Numbered from the stretch's first letter, positions 17,324-25,810 are shown. The stretch: DNA of 64,000 nucleotides from Lacibacter luteus (GCF_004118265.1 NZ_SDHW01000003.1:248001-312000), one strand, 5' to 3'. The notes: a model not told the origin generated them from the sequence alone. Numbers and translations: made by a program.

Positions 17324-18517
17324 TTATTTACTGAGATACATACTTCTGTCTTTATACAACTGACGGAAGTAAGGATCACGGAGATTTTTAATAAAGCGGA
17401 TGGCTTCACCGGTACTCTTCATTTCTGGCCCGAGCTCTTTGTTTACATTCGGGAATTTGCTGAAGCTGAACACAGGTTCTTTAATAGCATAACCGGTAAG
17501 CTTTTTCTCGAATGTGAAATCGGTGAGTTTGTTTACACCCATCATTACTTTGGTAGCAACGTTGAGGTAAGGGATCTGGTATGCTTTTGCAATGAACGGT
17601 GTGGTACGGCTTGCACGTGGGTTGGCTTCGATCACAAACACTTTACCATCTTTAATGGCAAACTGGATGTTGATGAGACCTTGTATTTTCAATGCTTTCG
17701 CAATCTTCTTTGCATACTCTTCCATGGTTGCAACGATCATGGGCGTGAGGTTGAACTCAGGCAACACCGCATGACTATCGCCACTGTGAATACCGGCCGG
17801 TTCAATATGTTCCATTACACCCATTACGTGGAAATTTTCACCATCGTAGATAGCATCAATTTCAGCTTCCTGGCAGCGATCGAGGAAGTGATCAATGAGG
17901 ATCTTATTACCGGGCAGGTGTTTGATGAGACTCAATACTGCACTTTCCAATTCTGTTTCGTTGATAACAATTCGCATCCTTTGACCCCCCAATACATAGC
18001 TGGGGCGAACAAGCACCGGATAACCTACTTCTTTTGCCACTTCAATAGCATCATCGGTAGTATAAGCCGTACCATATTTTGGATAAGGAATCTCGAGTTC
18101 TTTCAACAGATCGCTGAAACGGCCACGGTCTTCGGCAATATCCATACTGTCGAACGAAGAACCGATGATGCGGATTCCTTTTTCGTGCAGACGTTTTGCC
18201 AGTTTAAGGGCTGTTTGTCCACCCAACTGAACGATAACACCATAAGGTTGTTCCAGTTCAATAATTTCCCAGAGATGTTCCCAGTTAACCGGCTCGAAAT
18301 ACAGCTTATCGGCCATATCGAAGTCGGTACTTACGGTTTCGGGGTTACAGTTCACCATGATCGCCTCGTAGCCACATTCTTTGATGGCGAGCAGACCATG
18401 TACGCAGCAGTAATCAAATTCAATACCCTGACCGATTCGGTTGGGACCACTACCGAGAACAATAATTTTTTTACGTTGAGATGGAATGGATTCGTTGTGA
18501 AGGATCGTATTTGCCAT
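17324..18517 (-). CDS. carB: Carbamoyl-phosphate synthase large subunit, C-terminal half (separate gene)
   Basis: 397 residues from the ATG at 18517 (MANTILHNESIPSQRKK); a nine-residue extension to a TTG is ignored. It corresponds to about residues 554-936 of E. coli CarB, the carbamoyl-phosphate-forming synthetase half. Motifs: GSGPNRIGQGIEFDYCC, VNCNPETVSTDFD, QLGGQTALKLAK, RPSYVLGGQRM and EANPRASRTTPFIAKA. The allosteric MGS-like domain is absent, as is usual in this phylum. The N-terminal half is a separate gene at 24033-25679. This half has its own TACCTTTG promoter element and terminator. All visible catalytic-loop motifs are intact, so it should assemble in trans with the other half. 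Confidence 0.93.
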   Translation of the reverse strand: MANTILHNESIPSQRKKIIVLGSGPNRIGQGIEFDYCCVHGLLAIKECGYEAIMVNCNPETVSTDFDMADKLYFEPVNWEHLWEIIELEQPYGVIVQLGGQTALKLAKRLHEKGIRIIGSSFDSMDIAEDRGRFSDLLKELEIPYPKYGTAYTTDDAIEVAKEVGYPVLVRPSYVLGGQRMRIVINETELESAVLSLIKHLPGNKILIDHFLDRCQEAEIDAIYDGENFHVMGVMEHIEPAGIHSGDSHAVLPEFNLTPMIVATMEEYAKKIAKALKIQGLINIQFAIKDGKVFVIEANPRASRTTPFIAKAYQIPYLNVATKVMMGVNKLTDFTFEKKLTGYAIKEPVFSFSKFPNVNKELGPEMKSTGEAIRFIKNLRDPYFRQLYKDRSMYLSK

Positions 18518-18524
18518 TGCGGTG

Positions 18525-18532
18525 CAAAGGTA
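18525..18532 (-). promoter_or_regulatory. TAnnTTTG -7 element of the carB C-terminal gene
   Basis: Minus-strand TACCTTTG, seven bases before the ATG at 18517 and downstream of the terminator of the preceding gene. It supports independent transcription of this half. Confidence 0.55.
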
Positions 18533-18579
18533 GGGGTGTGGCAAAAATTTTCAGGGATTTTTTCGGGCAAAATTTGACG

Positions 18580-18613
18580 AAAAAACTAACAGGCATGAGC
18601 GGGATGCCTGTTA
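18580..18613 (-). terminator. Terminator ending the carbamoyltransferase cassette
   Basis: Perfect ten-base arms TAACAGGCAT / ATGCCTGTTA (18587-18596, 18604-18613), followed on the minus strand by six T. The stop codon of the membrane-protein gene (18611-18613) is part of the stem. It insulates the cassette from the carB C-terminal gene. Confidence 0.9.
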
Positions 18614-20185
18614 ATGATATGTCTTGACCTGGTAGAGGCTTATTCCTTGCTTAACAGCGACAGGATCAGATTCAATAAATGCTGCGAGGCGTGGAAAAAG
18701 GTAAGAAGTAGAGGGTGTGAGCAGAATATAATCCGGACGATGTTGATAAATAGTATTCAAGCGATCCTGTTGTGAAGCTTTGTTTGAAAAGAAAAGGGTT
18801 ACCTGCTCTTTGCGTTGATCAGCATCGTTCACCCAGTAAACAGGATAAACTGCAGCTACAACCTTGCCTCCAAGTGCAGGAATAAAGAGACCCGTTTGCA
18901 GATCTGTTAAAACGATAGATGATCTTTTTTCCAAAATCGGCTCAAGAAAGGACAATGCATCCGCTTTTGCAGAATGACCTGCTTGCTGAAAAGAAGTTGA
19001 GTCGGAAGCTATTTGTCTTCTCTCATTATTAAGAGACCGGAATATATTTTTTGTTTGAAAAAGATATGGCAGCGTGAGAATGAAAATTAATGTAAACCAA
19101 ATTGCTTTGGCTTTTCTGATAAGCAATAAATTTTTTACAAGCAACAAATGAATTACAATAACAGCAAATGCAAGCATTCGTCCTAAGCCGTATGATTTTG
19201 TATAAAACCCAACAGCGTAAATCAATAACAATAATAACAGGCTGACATATAAAGGCCATTCTTTTTTCCAGTTCAGCGATTGTGTGAATAAAACGAGAAC
19301 AGGCAATAAAAAAACGGGAAATATTTTCCAGGCTATATGTTGGTAAAGTACCAGGCTGTCGGAATGAAATTGATTTCCACTTTCTGCATAGGTAATAAGT
19401 GAGAAGAAGGGATAATATGGCCAGAATCCTGCAAGAGTAAGTGCAAGTGCTCCGGCTCCAACGAGATAGGTTGTTTTTTTAAAAATGAACTGTTGATTGA
19501 ATTTTTGTTGCTGTAAAATGCTCAGATAAACACAAAGGATAAGTGAGCCAGTGAAAAGAACAGTTAAAGGATGTGTGAGACCAATGATAAAAAGCAAACA
19601 ACTCAGGACAACAGTTAAGGCAAGCTCTTTTCTGACCGATGAAGAAACTATCAGTAACTGTTTTGAAACAGCTGCAGCGTATACCGAACAAATAAATGCA
19701 AATGTTGATGGGTACGATAGCGTAAGTGTAAAAGAACTGAAATGAAAGAATGAGCTGTAAAGAGGAGCTTGTGATCCCCAGAAAAAAAGAGTTAAAATAA
19801 GAAGCAATAAAAAAGCCTTTGCATGATCTTTCTTTTCAGAAATAAACATGGTTGCCAATAAGTAAACTGCTGAGAAAAACAACAACAGGTTAGCGATCAT
19901 GGCTAAGTTGAGTAACGTAGAAACCTGGATGCCGGTTAGTGAAATAATTGCACCGAGAAAAACAGAATAGGGCGAAAAAAAAGCATGTGGTACATCAACA
20001 TTTAAAATTGGATGCCCAGGTTGTTGAAGATGTAATGATAATTCTTTTATTACAGCGTTATGTTCCCAGTAATCGCCTGTCCATTGCGACCGTTCAATGA
20101 AGAATAATTGCAACAGGAATAATAACCCACAAACAATGATCGAAGCGATTGCCCATGGATTAAAATGTTGTTTGATTCTTTTCAT
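18611..20185 (-). CDS. Large polytopic membrane protein, GT-C glycosyltransferase-like
   Basis: 524 residues from the ATG at 20185 (MKRIKQHFNPWAIAS). Eleven or so hydrophobic helices lie between residues 10 and 390, with a first loop containing QWTGDYWEHNAVIKEL and then a C-terminal soluble region. A long first periplasmic loop with acidic residues followed by many helices is the layout of GT-C glycosyltransferases (PMT/ArnT-like), but I cannot point to a definite catalytic motif. It is the last gene of the cassette between the two carB genes. A role in building or modifying a surface glycan is inferred from its neighbours only. Confidence 0.6.
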   Translation of the reverse strand: MKRIKQHFNPWAIASIIVCGLLFLLQLFFIERSQWTGDYWEHNAVIKELSLHLQQPGHPILNVDVPHAFFSPYSVFLGAIISLTGIQVSTLLNLAMIANLLLFFSAVYLLATMFISEKKDHAKAFLLLLILTLFFWGSQAPLYSSFFHFSSFTLTLSYPSTFAFICSVYAAAVSKQLLIVSSSVRKELALTVVLSCLLFIIGLTHPLTVLFTGSLILCVYLSILQQQKFNQQFIFKKTTYLVGAGALALTLAGFWPYYPFFSLITYAESGNQFHSDSLVLYQHIAWKIFPVFLLPVLVLFTQSLNWKKEWPLYVSLLLLLLIYAVGFYTKSYGLGRMLAFAVIVIHLLLVKNLLLIRKAKAIWFTLIFILTLPYLFQTKNIFRSLNNERRQIASDSTSFQQAGHSAKADALSFLEPILEKRSSIVLTDLQTGLFIPALGGKVVAAVYPVYWVNDADQRKEQVTLFFSNKASQQDRLNTIYQHRPDYILLTPSTSYLFPRLAAFIESDPVAVKQGISLYQVKTYH

Positions 20186-20258
20186 TGGTATGATTGATTT
20201 TTCAATCAACAAGCGGCAATTTAGTTTGTAAAAATTTGTGAGATTTTAATAAAAGTAT

Positions 20259-20615
20259 CTACCAAGGGTTTTGTAAATCAGAAGCTTGATATCGTTTGTT
20301 TCTAATTTGAAAGTAAGAATTAATACTGTGGTTGTTGGGAAGGTTTTTCTTGCCAAAAAGCTTGCGCAGAAAAGCGATAGGTGTGAGAATGACAAAGAAT
20401 ATTAAAAATAATAGAATGCGGCTGTTGATATAACCCAATACTTTGGCCAGCATCAACCAGGCCCAATGAATTATTTCACCAAACGGAGAAATTGCAAAAC
20501 CAAGAACTGAAATTGCAACGGGCGCAAGTAGCCAGTAATTCTTAAAAACCAAAAATAGTATTGCAAAGCCGGTGGCTATTACTAGCAGTGAAGTATGTTT
20601 TTGTTTCCACCTCAT
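20259..20615 (-). CDS. SxtJ-family membrane protein
   Basis: 118 residues from the ATG at 20615. Two or three hydrophobic segments (about 9-45 and 60-85) are followed by a basic C-terminal tail containing LRKLFGKKN and ending in an aromatic residue. The sequence and position match the SxtJ family, named from the saxitoxin cluster. These proteins typically sit beside a carbamoyltransferase and a DUF5989 protein. Its ATG overlaps the TAA of the DUF5989 gene by one base (TAATG), so the two are translationally coupled. Function is unknown; a membrane partner of the carbamoyltransferase is inferred. Confidence 0.8.
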   Translation of the reverse strand: MRWKQKHTSLLVIATGFAILFLVFKNYWLLAPVAISVLGFAISPFGEIIHWAWLMLAKVLGYINSRILLFLIFFVILTPIAFLRKLFGKKNLPNNHSINSYFQIRNKRYQASDLQNPW

Positions 20616-20767
20616 TAAAAAAGTGAATAGATAAAAGGTGCAGCAGCAGAACTGCCACCGAAAATAAGCAAGGCTCCCAGTAATAACATAACAATGATGA
20701 TTGGTGCTAACCACCATTTTTTACGCTCTTTTAAAAAGGCCCACATGTCTCTTAAGAATTCAAACAT
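20615..20767 (-). CDS. DUF5989-family 50-residue membrane protein
   Basis: 50 codons, starting MFEFLRDMWAFLKERKKWWL followed by one hydrophobic helix (PIIIVMLLLGALLIF) and a short Ala-rich end. This is the full length and pattern of DUF5989, a small protein regularly found between a carbamoyltransferase and an SxtJ protein. It starts 13 bases after the carbamoyltransferase stop and overlaps the sxtJ start. No biochemical role is established. It would be missed by ORF callers with a 60-codon limit. Confidence 0.88.
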   Translation of the reverse strand: MFEFLRDMWAFLKERKKWWLAPIIIVMLLLGALLIFGGSSAAAPFIYSLF

Positions 20768-20780
20768 AGTTGTTACAAAG

Positions 20781-22646
20781 TTAATCAGCCTTCAGTGTTT
20801 TCTTCCAATCATCTTTTTCTTTCCATTGCGGCTGATCGGTTTTGCTGAAAAGATAATTTTCAATGACAAGATAATCCATTTCGGTACGCATGAAACATTG
20901 ATAAGCTTCCTGCGGCGTACAAACAACCGGTTCGCCACGAACATTGAAACTGGTGTTGATCAACACTGCACAATCTGTATGTTGTTTAAATGCACTGATG
21001 AGCGAATGAAAAGCAGGATTGATTTCCTTGTGCACTGTTTGTACACGAGCTGAATAATCAATATGTGTAACAGCTGGCAAACTGCTACGTTGGAAATACA
21101 GCTTATCCGTTAAATTCAATTGGTGATAATTATCCGGGACCGGATGCTGCAATGTTTGCTTCACCGGTTGTACCAATAACATATACGGTGATGCAGTGTT
21201 CAACTCAAAATAATTCTGCACATCTTCAGCAAGAACAGCAGGGGCAAAGGGACGAAAGCCTTCCCTGTATTTGATCTTCAGATTTAGTTTCTTCTGCATT
21301 TCAGGATTACGTGGATCGGCAAGAATACTCCTGTTGCCCAATGCACGGGGACCAAACTCCATTCTGCCCTGGAACCAACCAATTACATTTCCATTGCTGA
21401 TATGTGCTGCAACTGTTTTATTTAATTCATCTCTGGTGGTGAATGTTGTTGGAATGGCTTTGTATTGTTGAATAACTGTTTCAATTTCTTCAGCTGAAAA
21501 AGATGGGCCTAGATACGAACCTTTCATGGCATCCATTGCGGTTGCAATGCTTCGTTCTTTTTCAAAATAAATATGATGCGCTGCCAATGCGGCACCAACA
21601 GCGCCACCGGCATCGCCACTGGCAGGCTGAATGAACATATTTTCAAACAAATGACTGTTTTGCAGTTTGCCATTTGCTACACAGTTCAATGCCACACCAC
21701 CCGATAAACAGATATTCTTTGCACCCGTAATTGCTTTTGCATGTGCAGCAAGCTTCAACACAATTTCTTCGGTTACCTGTTGAATAGCGAGTGCTAGATT
21801 ACAATGCCGTTGTGTGAGTTCTTCTTCTTCTTCGGTTCTTCGTTTAAAACCAAACAGCGTTTCAAACTTTTTATCCTTTACCATACGCAGACCAACTGCA
21901 TAATTGAAATACTGCTGATCTAAATACACCGATCCGTCATCATAAATTTTTACCAGCTTCTCTTTAATGATGGAAACAAATTGTTTTGTTTGTTCTGCCG
22001 ATGGATCGCCGTAAGGAGCGAGCCCCATCAACTTGTATTCACCGCTGTTTACTTTAAAACCTAAGTAGTAAGTAAACGCAGAATATAACAAGCCAACAGA
22101 GTGAGGGAAGTTGAGTTGTTTTAATATTTCAATATTTTTCCCCTTGCCTTTGCAGATAGTTGTCGTTGCCCATTCGCCCACACCATCAATGGTGAGTATC
22201 GCTGCATCTTCAAAAGGCGATGGATAAAATGCCGACGCTGCATGGCTGAGATGATGTTCAGGAAACAACAACTTCAGTTTCTTTTTATCGTAGAGTTGAA
22301 TTTTCTTCAACTCATCACGAATCTGTTTTTTGAGAAACAATTTTTCATTTAACCATACAGGCATAGCCATTAAGAAAGATGCAAAACCTTTTGGTGCAAA
22401 TGCGTAATAGGTTTCAAGCAAGCGTTCGAATTTCAGTAAAGGCTTATCGTAAAACACAACAGCTTCCAGTTCATCAATAGAAATACCTGCTTCTCTTAAA
22501 CAATAATCAACTGCTTTGGCGGGAAACCCGGCATCATGTTTCTTTCGGCTAAAACGCTCTTCCTGTGCAGCGGCAATGATCTCACCGTTTTTCAGGATAG
22601 CAGCAGCAGAATCATGGTAAAAGGCTGAGATGCCGAGAATGTACAT
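20781..22646 (-). CDS. O-carbamoyltransferase (NodU/TobZ/CmcH family)
   Basis: 621 residues from the ATG at 22646 (MYILGISAFYHDSAAAIL); the in-frame extension upstream is not conserved. The N-terminal Kae1-like domain shows FPEHHLSHAASAF, LTIDGVGEWAT, VNSGEYKLMGLAPYG and CLSGGVALNCVANGK. The C-terminal YrdC-like domain shows GRMEFGPRALGNRSILADPR and INTSFNVRGEPVV. Family enzymes use ATP and carbamoyl phosphate to make a carbamoyl adenylate and transfer the carbamoyl group to a hydroxyl. The acceptor here is unknown; a cell-surface sugar is likely given the membrane and SGNH neighbours. It sits between the two halves of carB, whose product is its donor. Confidence 0.93.
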   Translation of the reverse strand: MYILGISAFYHDSAAAILKNGEIIAAAQEERFSRKKHDAGFPAKAVDYCLREAGISIDELEAVVFYDKPLLKFERLLETYYAFAPKGFASFLMAMPVWLNEKLFLKKQIRDELKKIQLYDKKKLKLLFPEHHLSHAASAFYPSPFEDAAILTIDGVGEWATTTICKGKGKNIEILKQLNFPHSVGLLYSAFTYYLGFKVNSGEYKLMGLAPYGDPSAEQTKQFVSIIKEKLVKIYDDGSVYLDQQYFNYAVGLRMVKDKKFETLFGFKRRTEEEEELTQRHCNLALAIQQVTEEIVLKLAAHAKAITGAKNICLSGGVALNCVANGKLQNSHLFENMFIQPASGDAGGAVGAALAAHHIYFEKERSIATAMDAMKGSYLGPSFSAEEIETVIQQYKAIPTTFTTRDELNKTVAAHISNGNVIGWFQGRMEFGPRALGNRSILADPRNPEMQKKLNLKIKYREGFRPFAPAVLAEDVQNYFELNTASPYMLLVQPVKQTLQHPVPDNYHQLNLTDKLYFQRSSLPAVTHIDYSARVQTVHKEINPAFHSLISAFKQHTDCAVLINTSFNVRGEPVVCTPQEAYQCFMRTEMDYLVIENYLFSKTDQPQWKEKDDWKKTLKAD

Positions 22647-22673
22647 GGCTGCAAAATAAGCGATTTGATAGAA

Positions 22674-22755
22674 ACACGGATGACACTGATTTAGGCAGAT
22701 GATAAGGGATTTAATCTGTGCCAATCAGCTTCATCTGTGTTATCTGTGACTCTAT
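22674..22755 (+). repeat. 82-base dispersed repeat, copy B
   Basis: Directly repeated at 23858-23939 without gaps; about 67 of 82 positions agree by hand count. It contains CACTGATTTA, TTTAATCTGTG and GTTATCTGTGACTCTAT. It overlaps the last 14 codons and stop of the SGNH gene and reaches to 27 bases before the carbamoyltransferase ATG. Confidence 0.85.
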
Positions 22756-23805
22756 TATCTCTGCAACTTTCGCCGCTCCTTGTTTATTAAAATGAATGAA
22801 ATCGTAGTAATAAACCGTGTTCTTCGGCATCTGTTTCGCCAGGTCAATAACAGTTGCTTGATTGCTGAATGAACGGACAACATTGTTATACTCTTCCAAC
22901 ACCTGTTCCTGCAACAAATTGTTTTTGCCGGGATTACTTTCATGAAATTTCAGATCCATCTGTACGCCACTTGCACTGTCTTTAAACGCACCATATAATG
23001 ACGGTTGCGTTAATAGGATAGGTTGAATATGATTGGCTTTGCAGAGCGTAACAATCTCCTGCAACCTTGATTGGTAACCACTGAGATAATTCTTTTGCCT
23101 GGCAATTGTTTCCTGTATGTAAACCGGAGTATAACTTGTATCCTTCAGTGTTGTAAAGTCAATATCCTTATGGATCAAACCCTTTTTGTAAGCCGAACGG
23201 ATATTGTACAGTTGAAAAACAGTCGCACCGATCTCGGTTTTATTCAACAATGATTTAAAAAATGCTTTTACCGAACTGTACTGCAATTTGTTTTCATTCA
23301 TCAAATCAAACTGTTCAGGCTTTTCTGTTTCAACGTCGTTTACACCGGTGAGTAGTACAACATATTTCGGCTTCAGTTGAATGATATACTCCTTCATCAA
23401 CAACAAATGCCCAAAGCTTGAATGCCCATCAATACCGGCATTGTTCACCCATACATCCGGAATGGAATCTTTCAATTCTTCGCCCAACAAAAAAGGCCAT
23501 GTGGTGCTGTCGCTCAAAAATCTGCATTCAGTTGTGCTGCCACCAACCGTGATGATCGAATTTAGTTTTGAAATACTATCGGTTGGCATTGGTCCACGAA
23601 AACCCAATGCATTTCTGCTGTAAGCAATTTTTGCATCTAGTTGTTTGATCCATTGGTTATCGAACACTGTTTGCTGATTGGCTGGTAACACTAACTTTCC
23701 ATGTTTGGTGAAATTGGTGAAAGGGTTATAAATACGCAACACAATTTCACACAGCACAAGTGCTACAAGCAAACCAAAGAATAATGCTTTCAGGTTTTTG
23801 ATCAT
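22711..23805 (-). CDS. Membrane-anchored SGNH/GDSL-like hydrolase
   Basis: 364 residues. One N-terminal hydrophobic anchor (about 5-24) is followed by an SGNH-type domain. Block I is ITVGGSTTECR with the nucleophile Ser90, block III is LLTGVNDVE with the Asn near 156, and the catalytic pair is in YDFIHFNKQG (D335, H338). A periplasmic esterase or acyltransferase acting on surface polymers is plausible; the substrate is unknown. It is the first gene of the cassette between the carB genes. Direct repeats flank it, and the 3' repeat supplies its last 14 residues, so its C-terminus may not be native. Confidence 0.82.
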   Translation of the reverse strand: MIKNLKALFFGLLVALVLCEIVLRIYNPFTNFTKHGKLVLPANQQTVFDNQWIKQLDAKIAYSRNALGFRGPMPTDSISKLNSIITVGGSTTECRFLSDSTTWPFLLGEELKDSIPDVWVNNAGIDGHSSFGHLLLMKEYIIQLKPKYVVLLTGVNDVETEKPEQFDLMNENKLQYSSVKAFFKSLLNKTEIGATVFQLYNIRSAYKKGLIHKDIDFTTLKDTSYTPVYIQETIARQKNYLSGYQSRLQEIVTLCKANHIQPILLTQPSLYGAFKDSASGVQMDLKFHESNPGKNNLLQEQVLEEYNNVVRSFSNQATVIDLAKQMPKNTVYYYDFIHFNKQGAAKVAEIIESQITQMKLIGTD

Positions 23806-23857
23806 GGTGCTGTAAGATAAATACAGTTTGTGATAGCTGTAAATAAATACAATAGAT

Positions 23858-23939
23858 ACACAGATGCCACTGATTTATGCTAATTGTAACTGATTTAATC
23901 TGTGCTCATCCGTTACATCCGTGTTATCTGTGACTCTAT
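23858..23939 (+). repeat. 82-base dispersed repeat, copy C
   Basis: Second copy of the repeat at 22674-22755, same orientation, 53 bases upstream of the SGNH start. It continues into a CACGGAAGCACAGAATACACAG tract resembling the start of copy A at about 16561. It may have spread by the same route as other ATCTGTG-type repeats. Confidence 0.85.
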
Positions 23940-23972
23940 TTTTTGCCACGGAAGCACAGAATACACAGAAAA

Positions 23973-23999
23973 GAAAAAGCAGCGGAATAAACCACTGCT
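23973..23999 (-). terminator. Terminator of the carB N-terminal gene
   Basis: Minus-strand stem AGCAGTGG / CCGCTGCT (one G-U pair) with a six-base loop, followed by TTTTT. It lies 33 bases after the stop and gives the N-terminal half its own 3' end before the SGNH gene. Confidence 0.75.
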
Positions 24000-24032
24000 C
24001 TTTTTATCTTTTTCACTTTTTTAAACTCTTAG

Positions 24033-25679
24033 TTATTCAAAAGTCGAATAGAAATACGGCGTCTTCGCTTCAAATTCAGCGCTGCAGGTATCTACCATTT
24101 TGTACACACGGGTAATACCCCAAGCTTTACGCTTTTCGTAGAGCTCATCTTCGCTTGCATCTTCTTTCATAATGCGGCAGATTTGCTCATCACCAAAGCC
24201 CATGCGTTTTGCTTCACGCAACAAAGCTTCCGGTAATGTTTTCATATCATGCTTTGCCAGTTCTTTTTCCATGTTCACAATATCCTGAATCTGGTAAATG
24301 AACCAACGGTCAATCTTGGTTGCTTCAACAATCGTCTTCACACTCACACCCGCCATCAACGCATCTTTAATACGGAAAATGCGATCCCATTTCGGAACCT
24401 TGATGTATTCGATCAACTCTTCTGCATGTTTTACACTTTGTCCGTAGTAGCCAAGACCAACTGCATTGTTTTCTAAACTCTGACAAGCTTTTTGTACTGC
24501 TTCCGTAAAGCTGCGACCAATACTCATCACTTCACCCACACTCTTCATCTGTAAACCCAAACGGTCATCAGCACCTTTGAACTTGTCGAAGTTCCAACGA
24601 GGCATTTTTACAATCACATAATCCAATGCAGGCTCGAAGTATGCAGAAGTAGTTTGCGTGATCTGGTTTTTCAATTCATCCAATGTGTAACCAATCGCCA
24701 GTTTCGCAGCAATTTTTGCAATAGGATAACCGGTTGCTTTACTTGCCAAGGCAGATGAACGGCTTACACGTGGGTTGATCTCAACCGAAATGATGTCTTC
24801 GTTCTCAGGATTCAAAGCGAACTGTACGTTACAACCACCGGCGAAGTTGCCGAGGCTACGCATCATTTTGATGGCCATGTTACGCATGTTCTGGAAAGCT
24901 GTATCGCTCAAGGTCATGGCAGGCGCAACAGTAATACTGTCGCCGGTATGCACACCCATAGGATCGAAGTTCTCAACCGTACAAATAATTACTACGTTAT
25001 CATTCTTATCACGTAACAGTTCCAATTCATATTCTTTCCAGCCAAGCAATGCTTTTTCAACCAGTACTTCGTGGATAGGACTTGCCTGCAACCCTCTTTC
25101 AAGAGCAGCATCCAGTTCGTCTTTCGTATTCACAAAACCACCACCGGTACCACCCAGCGTAAACGAAGGACGGATCACCAACGGCACACCAATTTCCTGT
25201 GCAAATTCTTTACCCTCAAGCAACGAGTTGGCCACCTTTGAAGGTGCCACGCCAATACCGATCTGGATCATTAGCTGGCGGAATTTCTCCCTGTCTTCAG
25301 CAGTATCGATCGCCTTCACATCCACGCCAATCATTTGCACGTTGAATTTTTCCCAAACACCCAGCTCATCCGCTTCTTTACAAAGATTGAGGGCTGTTTG
25401 TCCACCCATGGTAGGCAAAACCGCATTGATCTGTGGATTTTCTTCCAGGATCTGTTCAATACTTTCAACCGTAAGAGGCAGGAGATATACACGATCAGCC
25501 ATCATCGGGTCGGTCATGATGGTGGCGGGGTTACTGTTGATCAGAATCACTTCAATCCCTTCTTCACGAAGGCTGCGGGCTGCTTGCGAACCCGAATAAT
25601 CAAACTCACAGGCCTGGCCAATCACAATGGGGCCGCTGCCTACTATCAGCACACTGGTTATCGAATTATCTTTTGGCAT
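24033..25679 (-). CDS. carB: Carbamoyl-phosphate synthase large subunit, N-terminal half (separate gene)
   Basis: 548 residues, matching about residues 1-553 of E. coli CarB. It comprises the carboxyphosphate-forming ATP-grasp half (about 1-400) and the oligomerisation domain (about 400-548). Motifs: [56 protein letters not shown] and [20 protein letters not shown]. It ends [12 protein letters not shown] and then a stop, exactly where full-length CarB proteins enter the linker to the second half. The rest of the protein is encoded 5.5 kb away at 17324-18517. A promoter element (TACTTTTG) and a terminator make it a complete unit. No carA is in the window. Confidence 0.95.
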   Translation of the reverse strand: MPKDNSITSVLIVGSGPIVIGQACEFDYSGSQAARSLREEGIEVILINSNPATIMTDPMMADRVYLLPLTVESIEQILEENPQINAVLPTMGGQTALNLCKEADELGVWEKFNVQMIGVDVKAIDTAEDREKFRQLMIQIGIGVAPSKVANSLLEGKEFAQEIGVPLVIRPSFTLGGTGGGFVNTKDELDAALERGLQASPIHEVLVEKALLGWKEYELELLRDKNDNVVIICTVENFDPMGVHTGDSITVAPAMTLSDTAFQNMRNMAIKMMRSLGNFAGGCNVQFALNPENEDIISVEINPRVSRSSALASKATGYPIAKIAAKLAIGYTLDELKNQITQTTSAYFEPALDYVIVKMPRWNFDKFKGADDRLGLQMKSVGEVMSIGRSFTEAVQKACQSLENNAVGLGYYGQSVKHAEELIEYIKVPKWDRIFRIKDALMAGVSVKTIVEATKIDRWFIYQIQDIVNMEKELAKHDMKTLPEALLREAKRMGFGDEQICRIMKEDASEDELYEKRKAWGITRVYKMVDTCSAEFEAKTPYFYSTFE

Positions 25680-25695
25680 GGGGAGAATTTGGCTG

Positions 25696-25703
25696 CAAAA
25701 GTA
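25696..25703 (-). promoter_or_regulatory. TAnnTTTG -7 element of the carB N-terminal gene
   Basis: Minus-strand TACTTTTG, 16 bases before the ATG at 25679. No matching -33 TTG at the normal distance was found, so this is moderate evidence only. Confidence 0.45.
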
Positions 25704-25793
25704 TTGGATTGAGCGTTAACCTGAGCGTGAAATTTCAACCGATTTTCAAGGTTTTTTGGTAACGGTCGTTAGGAATACTGTTGAACAGCATTG

Positions 25794-25810
25794 GCGTCGC
25801 ACTCTTGTAC
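25794..25810 (-). repeat. 17-base repeat GTACAAGAGTGCGACGC, right copy (inverted)
   Basis: Exact reverse complement of 17132-17148. It is embedded in a partial palindrome whose ends CTGTTGAACA and TGTACAACAG pair at nine of ten positions (25779-25816). Confidence 0.75.

Noticed and set aside
17681-18577. 298-codon rightward open frame opposite carB C-half
   Set aside because: Same reason: shadow of a conserved gene, with low-complexity composition.
22647-22724. N-terminal extension of the carbamoyltransferase by 26 residues
   Set aside because: It would overlap the SGNH stop and lies in repeat-derived sequence; the family starts at MYILGISAFYHDSAA.
24775-25599. 274-codon rightward open frame opposite carB N-half
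   Set aside because: It is antisense to a strongly conserved gene, has no recognisable domain and is explained by codon bias of the minus-strand gene.
17324-25679. Split carB as an assembly error or frameshift
   Set aside because: The halves are 5.5 kb apart with five intact genes between, have sensible starts and stops at the domain boundary, and have their own terminators.
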